From the NCBI RefSeq assembly GCF_018736085.1, contig NZ_CP076134.1, positions 5,094,501 to 5,158,500 on the forward strand: 64,000 bases of DNA. The letters are read 5' to 3'. Every line of letters starts with the position of its first letter. The first letter of the stretch is position 1. Source of the stretch: Bradyrhizobium sediminis. Lineage in GTDB: Bacteria; Pseudomonadota; Alphaproteobacteria; Rhizobiales; Xanthobacteraceae. Of the stretch, positions 43,848-53,900 are shown piece after piece. The notes beneath the pieces were generated by a model. The model did no database searches. It was not told where the DNA came from and saw only the letters and a program-made list of their open reading frames with translations. Position numbers and translations under genes: made by a program.

Positions 43848-45455
43848 ATGCGCATTCGAAATTCGATGCTTCTTGCTGCCGCGGCGTTCGCCATGGCTAC
43901 CGCCTTGCCCGGCATTTCGGCGCAGGCCGAAACGGTGGTGCGATACGGCATCTCGATGGCGGATATTCCGCTGACGACGGGGCAACCGGATCGCGGCGCC
44001 GGCGCTTACCAGTTCACCGCCTATACGATTTACGATCCGCTGGTCGCCTGGGAAATGGACGTGTCCGACAGGCCCGGCAAGCTGGTGCCCGGGCTCGCCA
44101 CCGAATGGAAGGTCGATGAGTCGGACAAGAAGAAGTGGCGATTCACGCTGCGGCAGGGCGTCAAGTTCCACGACGGCAGCGACTTCAACGCCGATGCGGT
44201 GATCTGGAACCTCGACAAGGTGCTCAACGACAAGGCACCGCAATTCGACAAGCGGCAGAGCGCGCAGGTCAAGACCCGGCTGCCGTCGGTTGCGAGCTAC
44301 GCCAAGGTCGACAACTCCACGATCGAAATCACCACCAAGACCGTCGACTCCTTCTTTCCCTACCAGATGCTCTGGTTCCTGGTCTCCAGCCCCGCGCAAT
44401 ATGAGAAGCTCGGCAAGGACTGGGACAAGTTCGCTGCCTCACCTTCAGGCACCGGACCGTTCAAACTGACTAAATTAGTGCCGCGCGAACTCGCCGAACT
44501 GTCGAAGAACCCGGACTACTGGAACAAGAAGCGGATCCCGAAGGTCGACAAGATGGTCCTGATCCCGATGCCCGAAGCGCTGACGCGGACCAACGCGCTG
44601 CTGGCCGGACAGGTCGACCTGATCGAAACGCCGGCGCCCGATGCGGTGCCGCAGCTGAAATCGGCGGGCATGAAGATCGTCGACAACATCACCCCGCATG
44701 TCTGGAACTATCATCTCAGCGTGCTGCCCGGCTCGCCCTGGACCGATATCCGCTTGCGCAAGGCGCTCAATCTCGCGATCGATCGCGAAGCGGTGGTCGG
44801 GTTGATGAACGGCCTCGCCAAACCGGCCAAGGGCCAGGTCGATCCGTCGAGCCCCTGGTTCGGCAAGCCGGGCTTCGAAATCAAATACGATCTGGCGGCG
44901 GCGAAGAAGCTCGTGCAGGAAGCCGGCTACTCCAGGGAGAAGCCGCTGAAGACCACCTTCGTCATCGCGCAAGGCGGCACCGGGCAGATGCTGTCGCTGC
45001 CGATGAACGAATTCCTGCAGCAGAGCTTCAAGGAGATCGGCATCGATATCGACTTCAAGGTGGTCGAACTCGAGACATTATATACGGCGTGGCGCAAGGG
45101 CGCGGCGGACGAGATGAACGCGGGCATCACCTCCAACAACATCGCCTATGTGACCTCGGACCCGCTCTACGCCATCGTGCGCTTCTTCCATTCCGGCCAG
45201 ATCGCGCCGGTCGGCGTCAACTGGGGCGGCTACAAGAATCCGAAGGTCGACGCCGTTATCGACGAGGCCAAGCAGACCTTCGATATCGCCAAGCAGGACG
45301 AGTTGCTGGCGCAGGCGCACGCGCTGATCGTCGACGACGCCACGCTGGTGTGGGTGGTGCACGACACCAATCCGCACGCGCTGTCGCCCAAGGTGAAGAA
45401 GTTCGTGCAGGCGCAGCACTGGTTCCAGGACCTGACCACGATCGGACTGGAATGA
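43848..45455 (+). CDS. ABC transporter substrate-binding protein, family 5 (divergent paralogue)
   Basis: Periplasmic binding protein of 535 residues with signal peptide (MRIRNSMLLAAAAFAMATALPGISAQA, key AQA cleavage box) and the same family 5 landmarks as its neighbour, for example PGLATEWKVDESDKKKWRFTLRQGVKFHDGS. ATG 43848 is eight bases after GGAGC. It is transcribed away from the operon and has no permease of its own, so it probably delivers an alternative ligand to the same transporter. It ends before a repeat. Confidence 0.93.
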   Translation: MRIRNSMLLAAAAFAMATALPGISAQAETVVRYGISMADIPLTTGQPDRGAGAYQFTAYTIYDPLVAWEMDVSDRPGKLVPGLATEWKVDESDKKKWRFTLRQGVKFHDGSDFNADAVIWNLDKVLNDKAPQFDKRQSAQVKTRLPSVASYAKVDNSTIEITTKTVDSFFPYQMLWFLVSSPAQYEKLGKDWDKFAASPSGTGPFKLTKLVPRELAELSKNPDYWNKKRIPKVDKMVLIPMPEALTRTNALLAGQVDLIETPAPDAVPQLKSAGMKIVDNITPHVWNYHLSVLPGSPWTDIRLRKALNLAIDREAVVGLMNGLAKPAKGQVDPSSPWFGKPGFEIKYDLAAAKKLVQEAGYSREKPLKTTFVIAQGGTGQMLSLPMNEFLQQSFKEIGIDIDFKVVELETLYTAWRKGAADEMNAGITSNNIAYVTSDPLYAIVRFFHSGQIAPVGVNWGGYKNPKVDAVIDEAKQTFDIAKQDELLAQAHALIVDDATLVWVVHDTNPHALSPKVKKFVQAQHWFQDLTTIGLE

Positions 45456-45494
45456 GATTCTGATTTGCGGAGCACCTCCTAACCGCCCACCAAG

Positions 45495-45595
45495 GCCGTC
45501 ATACTCCGCGAAAGCGGAGTATGACGCGGCCTTTCGATTCCATCTCTGGCGTCTCTGGAATACTGGATCGCCCGCTTTCGCGGGCGACGACAACC
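45495..45595. repeat. Intergenic palindromic repeat, family D
   Basis: CGTCATACTCCGC-GAAA-GCGGAGTATGACG is a perfect hairpin at the left; GTCTCTGGAATACTGGATCGCCCGC-TTTC-GCGGGCGACGAC follows. It lies between convergent genes. Confidence 0.8.
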
Positions 45596-45609
45596 GCGAA
45601 TCGCGCGCG

Positions 45610-47838
45610 CTACTTCGTCAGCAGCGCGAAGGCGCCGTTCCAGTCTTGCGGCGGCGGACTTTCCTGGTAGCCGCGGATCCGCGTCTCGTATAATTTGTAT
45701 AGATATTCCAGCGCGTGCCCGTCATCGCTCTTGCGGCCACGCTCGATCGTTGCCAGCGCGCCGTCCCAGTCGCGGTTGCGATAACAGGTCAGCATCTCGA
45801 TGGTCAGGTTGCGCAGCCGCTGGAAATGTTCGGACTGCGCGGTATCCTCGCGGCCGGCGATGGCGTAGATCACCTCGGGCTCCTGCTTGCCCTTGACCAT
45901 GATGAAATCGAGTTCGAGGATCGCAAACCTGTCCTTGACCGCCATCGCGGTCCTGGAGCCGATGATGATCGGGAATCCGTATTCCTTGGATTGTCCTTCC
46001 AGCCGCGACGCCAGGTTGACGCTGTCGCCCAGCACCGAATAGTCGAAGCGCAAATTGGATCCCATGTTGCCGACGACGCAGACGCCGGTATTCAGACCGA
46101 CGCCGACATTGATCGGAATATAGGCGTGACCGCCGTCCTGGGCCTCGATCTCGCGCTCCTGGTTGAGGGCGTCGATCCGCTCCAGCATGTCGAGCGCCGC
46201 CTCGCAGGCATTGATTTCGTGTTCCTTGTCGTCGAGCGGCGCATTCCAGAACGCCATGATGGCGTCGCCCATGTATTTGTCGATGGTGCCCTTGCGATCG
46301 AGGATGGCGTTGGTCAGCGGCGTCAGGAACCGGTTCATCAGCGCCGTCAGGCCCTGCGGATCGTGCTTGTAGGACTCCGAGATGGTGGTGAAACCGCGGA
46401 CGTCGGAGAACATGATGGTCATCTCGCGCTCCTCGCCGCCGAGCTGGAGCTTTTCCGGCGACTGCGCGAGCTGCTCGATCAGCGCGGGCGACAGATACTG
46501 GCCGAATGCCGAGCGAATCTGCCGGCGCTGCTTCTGCTCCCTGACGAAGCTGGAGAAGATCAGGGTGAGGTAAATCGACGTGGTCGACGCCAGCGGGTAG
46601 GTGAAATCGATCAGCAGGCGGTGCTGGGTGTAGAAGTACCAGGAGGTCCCCATCAGCACCGTCGCAAACAGGGCGCCGACCGCAACGAGGGTGATCGGTC
46701 CGAACATCGGAGCAAACGCGATCACCAGCAGCCCGAGGAGGAGAGCGGAGAGAAATTCGGCGACGATGGCGTAATTGGGCCGCGACAGTTCCGTTCGGGT
46801 CAGCACGCTCTCGAGCACCTGGGCGTGAATTTCGACGCCGGGCATCACGGGATCGACCGGCGTGGTCTTGACATCGAGAAGCCCGACCGCCGAGGTTCCG
46901 ATCAGCACCAGCTTTTGCGCAATCCTATCCGGCGCGACGCGGCCTTCGAGCACGTCGACCGCCGAAACATAGATCGACGGATCGCGGCGCGCGAAATGAA
47001 CCCAGATCTGGCCGTTGTTATCGGTCGGAATTTCGAAACCCCTGACGCCGACGCTCTGCAGGCCGGCCTTTTCGGCCTTGGTCAGAATGGTGCCGCTGCC
47101 GCTGGCGACCCGCAGCATCTCGAAGCTCAGGGACGGCATGGTGGCGCCCTGCGCCAGCATGATCATCGGCACCCGCCGCACGATGCCGTCGCGCTCGTTC
47201 TTGATCGAGAACAGCCCGCGCCCCGCGGCCGCCTCCTCCAGGACATGAACGTTGCGCACCAGCCCGGGGAAATCGAGCAGGAACGGTTGCGGCTCCTCGC
47301 CGCGCATGGCGAGCCCCGTTACCGGCAGCGACTTGTCGAATTCGGTGAGGACGTAGGGAAGCCCGGATTCGCCCAGCACCACGCGGGACCGCTTGATGGC
47401 ATCGGCCAGGATTTGATCGTTGCTCGGCAGCGCACGCAGCTTGGCCCGGGTTTCCTCATCGAGGTTGCGGATCGTGTCGGCGGCCTCGCCCGGATTGAGC
47501 CGGTCGGGCTCCGCGAACACGATATCGAAGGCGATCACGATGGCGCCGAGACTGGTCAGTCTGTCGACCAGATCCGCGATCCGCGTGCGCGGCCAGGGCC
47601 ACTGGCCGAGCTTCGCCAGGCTCTTTTCGTCGACGTCGATGATGGTCACCGGCTTTGCGGTCTTCACCCGGGGGTCAACGACCTGGAATTTATCGAAGGT
47701 CCTGACCCGGAGTTCCTCGACCGCGGCGGGATCGGCGACGCGCAGCGCCGCCAGCCCGATCAGGATCGCGAGGCACAGCAGCCTCGCAATCCCGAACTTC
47801 CGCATGAACCAGCGCCGTAATACTCTCAGTCGCTTCAT
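45610..47838 (-). CDS. CHASE2-domain class III adenylate/guanylate cyclase
   Basis: Membrane cyclase of 742 residues. A first helix (about 18-35) leads to an extracytoplasmic CHASE2 sensor domain (about 40-345, with PVTIIDVDEKSLAKLGQWPWPRT, VIAFDIVFAEPD and GVEIHAQVLESVL), three more helices (about 355-440) and a cyclase domain (about 465-660) with metal-binding MTIMFSDVRGF and YMGDAIMAFWNAP; NVGVGLNTG follows. It should make cAMP in the cytoplasm when the periplasmic domain is engaged. It lies 102 bp downstream of the giant FecR-RTX gene on the same strand, likely the same transcript. Adjacent FecR and CHASE2 genes are a recurrent pairing that I recall from other genomes. Confidence 0.93.
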   Translation of the reverse strand: MKRLRVLRRWFMRKFGIARLLCLAILIGLAALRVADPAAVEELRVRTFDKFQVVDPRVKTAKPVTIIDVDEKSLAKLGQWPWPRTRIADLVDRLTSLGAIVIAFDIVFAEPDRLNPGEAADTIRNLDEETRAKLRALPSNDQILADAIKRSRVVLGESGLPYVLTEFDKSLPVTGLAMRGEEPQPFLLDFPGLVRNVHVLEEAAAGRGLFSIKNERDGIVRRVPMIMLAQGATMPSLSFEMLRVASGSGTILTKAEKAGLQSVGVRGFEIPTDNNGQIWVHFARRDPSIYVSAVDVLEGRVAPDRIAQKLVLIGTSAVGLLDVKTTPVDPVMPGVEIHAQVLESVLTRTELSRPNYAIVAEFLSALLLGLLVIAFAPMFGPITLVAVGALFATVLMGTSWYFYTQHRLLIDFTYPLASTTSIYLTLIFSSFVREQKQRRQIRSAFGQYLSPALIEQLAQSPEKLQLGGEEREMTIMFSDVRGFTTISESYKHDPQGLTALMNRFLTPLTNAILDRKGTIDKYMGDAIMAFWNAPLDDKEHEINACEAALDMLERIDALNQEREIEAQDGGHAYIPINVGVGLNTGVCVVGNMGSNLRFDYSVLGDSVNLASRLEGQSKEYGFPIIIGSRTAMAVKDRFAILELDFIMVKGKQEPEVIYAIAGREDTAQSEHFQRLRNLTIEMLTCYRNRDWDGALATIERGRKSDDGHALEYLYKLYETRIRGYQESPPPQDWNGAFALLTK

Positions 47839-47940
47839 GCTGCTTGGGTATCACGCTTGCGCGGAAGGATCACGTTGCTTGTTTCGAAAGGCGCACGCCG
47901 GTCGCGCCTCCGGGAAACGGAGCGCGATTCGCTTCCGTCG

Positions 47941-50900
47941 TCAACCAATGCCGAAACCGGAAGGCAGGATAAAGTCGTTGGCATGCAGCCCGGCGATGCT
48001 GATGTTTCGCACCAGGATCGTGTCGTGACCATTCAGGTTGATAAGCAGGTCGCCGCTATCGGGGACCGGCGTGACATGGTTCGTGTACCAGGCATTGAAG
48101 CTTGTTGCATCGTTCGGATTGAATGCGGCGTAGTCAAGCTGGATATGGTCCTGACCCGGCGTGAAATCGCCAATCGTATCCTGGCCGATGCCCAAGGCCT
48201 GATTGAACACGAAGGTATCGTTGCCGCCGTTACCGAACAGGATGTTGTTGCCGGCATCGCCGATCAGCGTGTCGTTGAATTGCGACCCCGTCAGGTTGGC
48301 GATATTCGTCAACGTATCCGTTCCAGCCCCGCCGGTATTTTGGGGATTCGAGGTCGATAGATCGACTGTCACGCCGCTGCCCGCGTGCTCGTAGCTCGCG
48401 GTAACGCCTGACTGACCAGCATGACTGATCAGATGATCATCTCCAGCGCCGCCTTCCAGCACGCTGTTGCTGTTACCGGTCAGGATATCGTTGAAATTCG
48501 ATCCGCGAAGTCCTTCGAAGTTCGTCAGCGTGTCGAAGCCGGCGCCGCCCGTGGGCTGGGCGCCCGCCACGACGAGGCTCACGGAAACGCCATCGGTCGC
48601 ATGCTCATAACTGGCGGTGTCGACGCCGTAGCCGTTGGCGCCGCCATCGAGCGTGTCGTTGCCCAGCCCGCCCTCGATCACGTTGTTCTGGCCGTCGCCG
48701 GTCAGGGTGTCGTCGAAGTCGGTGCCGCGCAGGTTCTCTATCGAAATATAGGTGTCGCCCGCGGCCGCGCCGGTGTTGTTCGCAGGCGCCGCGAGATTTG
48801 CAATAATTCCGAGCCCTGTCTGCGCATTGACCGCAGGCGCATGAAAATAATCGACAGTATCGCGGCCGGGATCCATCTCACCGAACGGACCGGGCATGCC
48901 ATTGAAGACATCGGCCTGATTGCCGCCGAGGAACACGTCTGCGCCAATATGGGGCTGGCTTTGGTTGTCGGCGAAGCCGCCGCTGCCGACATAGCTGTAG
49001 GTCGCCGCGCCGAAGATGCCGTTGAGACCGGCAAGGCCGTAAGCGTGCGTTTGCGGGCCGTTGTACTGGCCGAGGTAGCCCACCAGACCGGCCGCATCGA
49101 TGCTCCAGCCGTTGCTGTTGACCAGCACATGGTCCTGGGTGAGCTGAGCCGGATCGGCCGGATTGATCGTATTAAGAATGTTGATTTCGGTGATGGTGCC
49201 GCCGCCAGGCAGATGTCCGCCGTCGTAAGTGAACCCCATCCCGATCAGTTCAAACATAATGCCCCTGACTGTGTCGACGATGAACATATGGGTGTTGGTA
49301 TTGACCGAGGCAAAAGTGCCGGACGCAAGGCCGGCGTAGCCGGCCGCGAGACCGTCATACACCGCGCTGAAGTCGTAGCCGGCAGGGGTCTGCACCGAGA
49401 CGGCGACCTGTCCGACGAAAATAAAGTCGCTGGCCTGCAGCGTTCCGAGGGCGACTCCCTGAAGGTCCAGATGATTGCCGCCCCCGAAATTTCCGGCCGA
49501 CGTGATGCTGACACTGTTCGGGTTCCCGTTGACCGTGGCAGCAGCGATTTGGAGGTCCGCCAGGCTATGGATATTCCCAAATGCCCGCAGATCGATCCTG
49601 TCCCCTTGGAAATGGTTGAAATCGGCGATCCGATCGTTGCCGGCGCCATCGTAAACGAAAATATCCGCGCCGGCTCCGCCGGCCAGCGCATCGTTGCCGT
49701 CCCGGCCATCGAGAACATCATTGCCGGCCTGGCCCTCCAGGGTGTTGTTCGCGCTGTTGCCGGTGATGATGTCGTTGAACTCAGAGCCGCGCACCCGGGT
49801 GACGCCGCTGACGATATCGTCGACGCCGCTGGATGCTCCGACCGCGCTGCCATGGGTGGCGCCGTCTCCGAGCGTCACCACCACGCCGCCGGTCGCGTTG
49901 TAGAACGCGATGCGGGTGTTGCCGTTGCCGATGACGGTGTCGTCGCCGCCGCGGCCTTCGAACTCGTTGAAGGCGTCCCCGTTGCCATTGGCTCCCGCAC
50001 TGCCGGCATTGGGCAAAGCGAGCGTGGCCGTGGCGACAAACCCCGTCGCGTCAAAGGTATCCGCGAAATCGGTGCCGCTGATGCCCTCGACCGAGTCCAG
50101 CGTGTCCTGGCCGACATCGGAGCCGCCGGTCACCGTCCCCGCAGCGAGATGGACGGTGATGCCAGTCCCCACGAAGGCGCCGCCATAGATCGCGCGGTCG
50201 AATCCGCCGCCGCCATGGATGATATCGTTGCCGCCGAGCCCTTCGAAATTCTCTGCGGTGTTGAACGGATTATTGCTGCCGAAGAACGTGTCGTCGAAGA
50301 AGGAGCCGCGCACGCGCGACACGCCGGTGAAGGTATCGGTCCCGACCGAGTTGTCGCCGATGGCGTGCCCTGAGGCGCCCTGCCCGACCCAGCCGCCATC
50401 GAACGTCACCGTGACGCCGGACGTCGCATGATAATAGGAGATGCGGGTGTCGCCGTTGCCGGTGACGGTGTCGTTGCCGCCACGCCCTTCGAACTCGTTG
50501 AAGGTGCCACCCACGTTGAATGCGACGGTGCTGCCGGCGTTGGTGCTGGAAGCGTTGAAACCAGTCGGGTTACTGATCGTCGCGCCGGCGTTGAACGTGT
50601 CGTCATAATTGCTGCCGGTGACGAATTCGATCGACTGCAGCGTATCGGTGCCGACCCCGCTTTCGCCGAGGGCGGTGCCGGTGACAATACCGTCGGCAAG
50701 CTGGACATTGATCGGCCCTGTCGCGCCGCCATAATTGGCGCGGTCATAGCCGAATTCGCCCCCAAGCGTATCATTGCCGCTCCGGCCGGTGAAGATGTCG
50801 TTGACGTCGCCGGCGAAGAAGGCATCGGCGCCGGAATTGCCGACGAAACTGAAGGTCCACTGACTGACCAGCGCCTCGATCGGGCCTTGGTCGCCATTCG

Positions 50901-53900
50901 ACTGCGCAACCACGGCGCTGTACCAGTCGGCGGCGGACACATGCAGGCTGAAGGTCGCAAGCGGCGTATGGTTGTCGTCAGTCACCTCCTGGATGAAGGT
51001 GATGGTGCCGCCGGTCAGGACATTGTTGCCGCCGTAGGTGAAGTCCGTGCCGGAGAAGATGAAGTCGCGATTCTCCAGACCATTGACGATCCTGAAGGAA
51101 TGGATGGGGTCGGCGCCATCAGGCACCACGTTGCCCCGCCCCATGGCGCCGATCGGATCGTCCTGATCGAAATCATATCCGTCCGCGGTCAGCACCGTAA
51201 ACTGCGCATCCACGATACTGGCGCCGACAAAGACCGTTCGCTCCGGACTGGCGCCATCCGACAAGGTGAGCGCGACGCCGCCGGCGCCCGCATAATCCGG
51301 GTCATCTGTGACGAAGAGAATCATGTCGGCCTGAATGTCGCCGAGCGTGAAATGATCTCCGGGCGCGATGGTATTGCCCGAGTCCGCGTTGACCAGATGG
51401 CCGTGACTGGATTCGACAACCGTGAAGGTCAGGCACGCCGGATCGCCGTCCAGATCGTCGGCCTTGAGGTCAGCCGTGGTGAGCGCGACCGAGCTGCCTC
51501 GCACGACGGCAATGGCCATGTCGCCATCGACGGTCGGCGCCTGGTTGGCGACGATAATAAAATCAGCGGCGTGCAGCTCTGCGGCCGCAACGTTCTTCAA
51601 CAGGAGAGTATCGTCCGGCGACAGATGGATCAGCGTGTCACTGCCCTGAGACTCGAAGACGCCGGGGGTGGCCCGCCATGCATCGAGGTCGGCCTCGGTG
51701 AACACGCCGTCGGCACCGAGCGGAACACCGCTGAAATGATCCAATTGGATCCGGTCGGCGCCCGGCGTGAAATCATGTATCGTATCGTGACCTGCACCGG
51801 GTGCGAAAACAAACGTGTCTGCGCCGCCAAGACCGATCAGCAGGTCATCGCCGCCGAGGCCATCAATCGTGTCGTTCCCCGCGGCGCCGTAAAGCGCATT
51901 GCTGCCGTCGGTCGCGACGTTCGCGGTGGTGAAATATGTGATCTGAACGTGGCCTCCGGCAACCACCGTGCCGATATCATTCGTCAGTGAAATCGCCAGG
52001 TCGGCGAGCGCGCCGTTGGGATCGACCGGGGCATCGAAGGCCCCCGGAACGTAGGGATCGGTGTTGGTAAAGCCGAAAACCGACCCCCGCCACTGGCCGC
52101 CGAGGCCGACAAGCGCGGCATGGACCTCCGAAACCTGACCGGTGGCCGAGACGATAGCGAACGACGCGGAGCCGTCCGGATTTTGAGCAACGTCGTTGAA
52201 CGTGAAAAATGTGCCGAAAGGCTGCAGATCCTGGTCGGGATCAAAGCTGCGCATGAACCTAACTCCCATCAGGTCCGACGTGCCGCCGTTGTCGATATCG
52301 ATCGTGGTCGTGAAGAAATTGGCGTCGGTTCCGAGCTCGATGGTCTGAGTCAGGGTGACATCGTTACCGGCATCAAGCCTGGTCACGACAGACGATCCGC
52401 CGTCGAAGGAATGGAACACGGAACTGATGGGGGTGAAGTCATAGACCCCCAGCATCGGATCGCTGTTGAGCACGACGTGATTTTGGCCGATGTCGTACCC
52501 GAGCACGATGCGATCTTCCGGTGAGCCGGGCGTCGTCACATTGCCTGCACCCGGGAAGACGAACCCGTTCGTTGCGCCATCCGGCGTCACCACGATGCTG
52601 ACACCTGCGGTGGATGTCAGGGTAGAGGTCGCCAACTCATTGAGCACGAAATCATCGGCGACGAGGCTCGCAGGCGGGACGTTGCTGAGCGTCAGCGAAT
52701 TTCCACCGCCGAAATCGATGAGCGTACCCATACCGCTCGGCGTGACATGGGCCAGCACATCCGCGAATGAGTGGATGCCCGGCACGCCGGTCAGGTCGAC
52801 CCGGTCGCCGTCGGCATGGCTGAAGTCGGCGATGGTGTCGGCGCCGTAGCCGGCGGCATAGACGAACGTATCGGCACCAGTACCGCCGCTCAGGAAATCG
52901 CTACCGCCGCGGCCGTCGAGCGTATCGTCGCCGCCACGGCCGTTGAACTGCTCGATCGTTCCCGGAGCATTGTCGCTGCCGAGAAGCACGTCGCCAAAAT
53001 TGCTGCCGACGACGGAGTTCACGCCACCGGTAATGGTGTCCTGTCCGATGTTGGCGAGATCGCCGGGCGCGGTGCCGTGCGCCATGTGCGCGGCAAGATC
53101 GACCGTTACGCCAGCGCCGGCATTGGCGTAGAGAATGGTGGTGTTGCCGTTGCCGGTGATCTGGTCGTCGCCATCCCATCCCTCGAACTGGTTATAGGTG
53201 CCGTTGTTGCCGACGTTGAACTGCAAGGGATCGAGAAAGCCGGCCGCACCGAAGTTCGTGGCGTTGAAGTTGTCGTTGAAATTGGTGCCTTGCACGCTTT
53301 CGATCGAACGCAGCGTGTCGGTGCCGATCGAGGCATCGCCGGTGACAATGCCGGCAGTAAAATCAACGCTGATCCCGCCGGTGGTGTAGGTCATATTGTT
53401 GTATTGGGCGGTATCGAAGCCGCCGCGGCCGTCGATGAAGTCGTCGCCGGCGAGACCCTGGAAGGCCTCGCCGTTACCGCTCCCGAGCAGTGTGTCGCCA
53501 AACATCGAGCCCGTTACGGCATTGACGCCGCCATGGATGGTGTCGATCCCGACCGACGCCAGATCGAGGCTAGTGTGATTGATCGCGTCGGCCCTGTCCT
53601 GCGCAACCCCTGTGCCGCCGGAGTCGGTATTGGCGAGGTCGACGAGCACGGCCGCGGTCGAATTGGAATATTGAACCCGGGTATTGCCGTTGCCGTAGAT
53701 GATGTCGTTGCCGCCGTGGCCATCGAAATTGTTGAAGGTGCCGTAGCTGCCGACGTTGCCGGTGGCCGGATTCAGATAGCCCGGGCCGCCGAAATTTCGC
53801 GCATCGTAAGTGTCGACGAAGTTGGTGCCGCGGACGGCTTCTACGCTGCGCAGCGTATCGGTGCCGATTGACGCATCGCCGACCACGGTGCCCGCGGCAA

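Noticed and set aside
45715..47820. Plus-strand open frame of about 700 codons opposite the cyclase gene
   Set aside because: Antisense to a gene with intact CHASE2 and cyclase motifs; composition (Asp/Arg/His-rich) is that of a complementary-strand shadow.
48600..53900. Regularly spaced similar DNA segments that might suggest a CRISPR array or tandem satellite
   Set aside because: They are the coding repeats for RTX modules of the giant protein; units are about 300 bp, imperfect and in frame.
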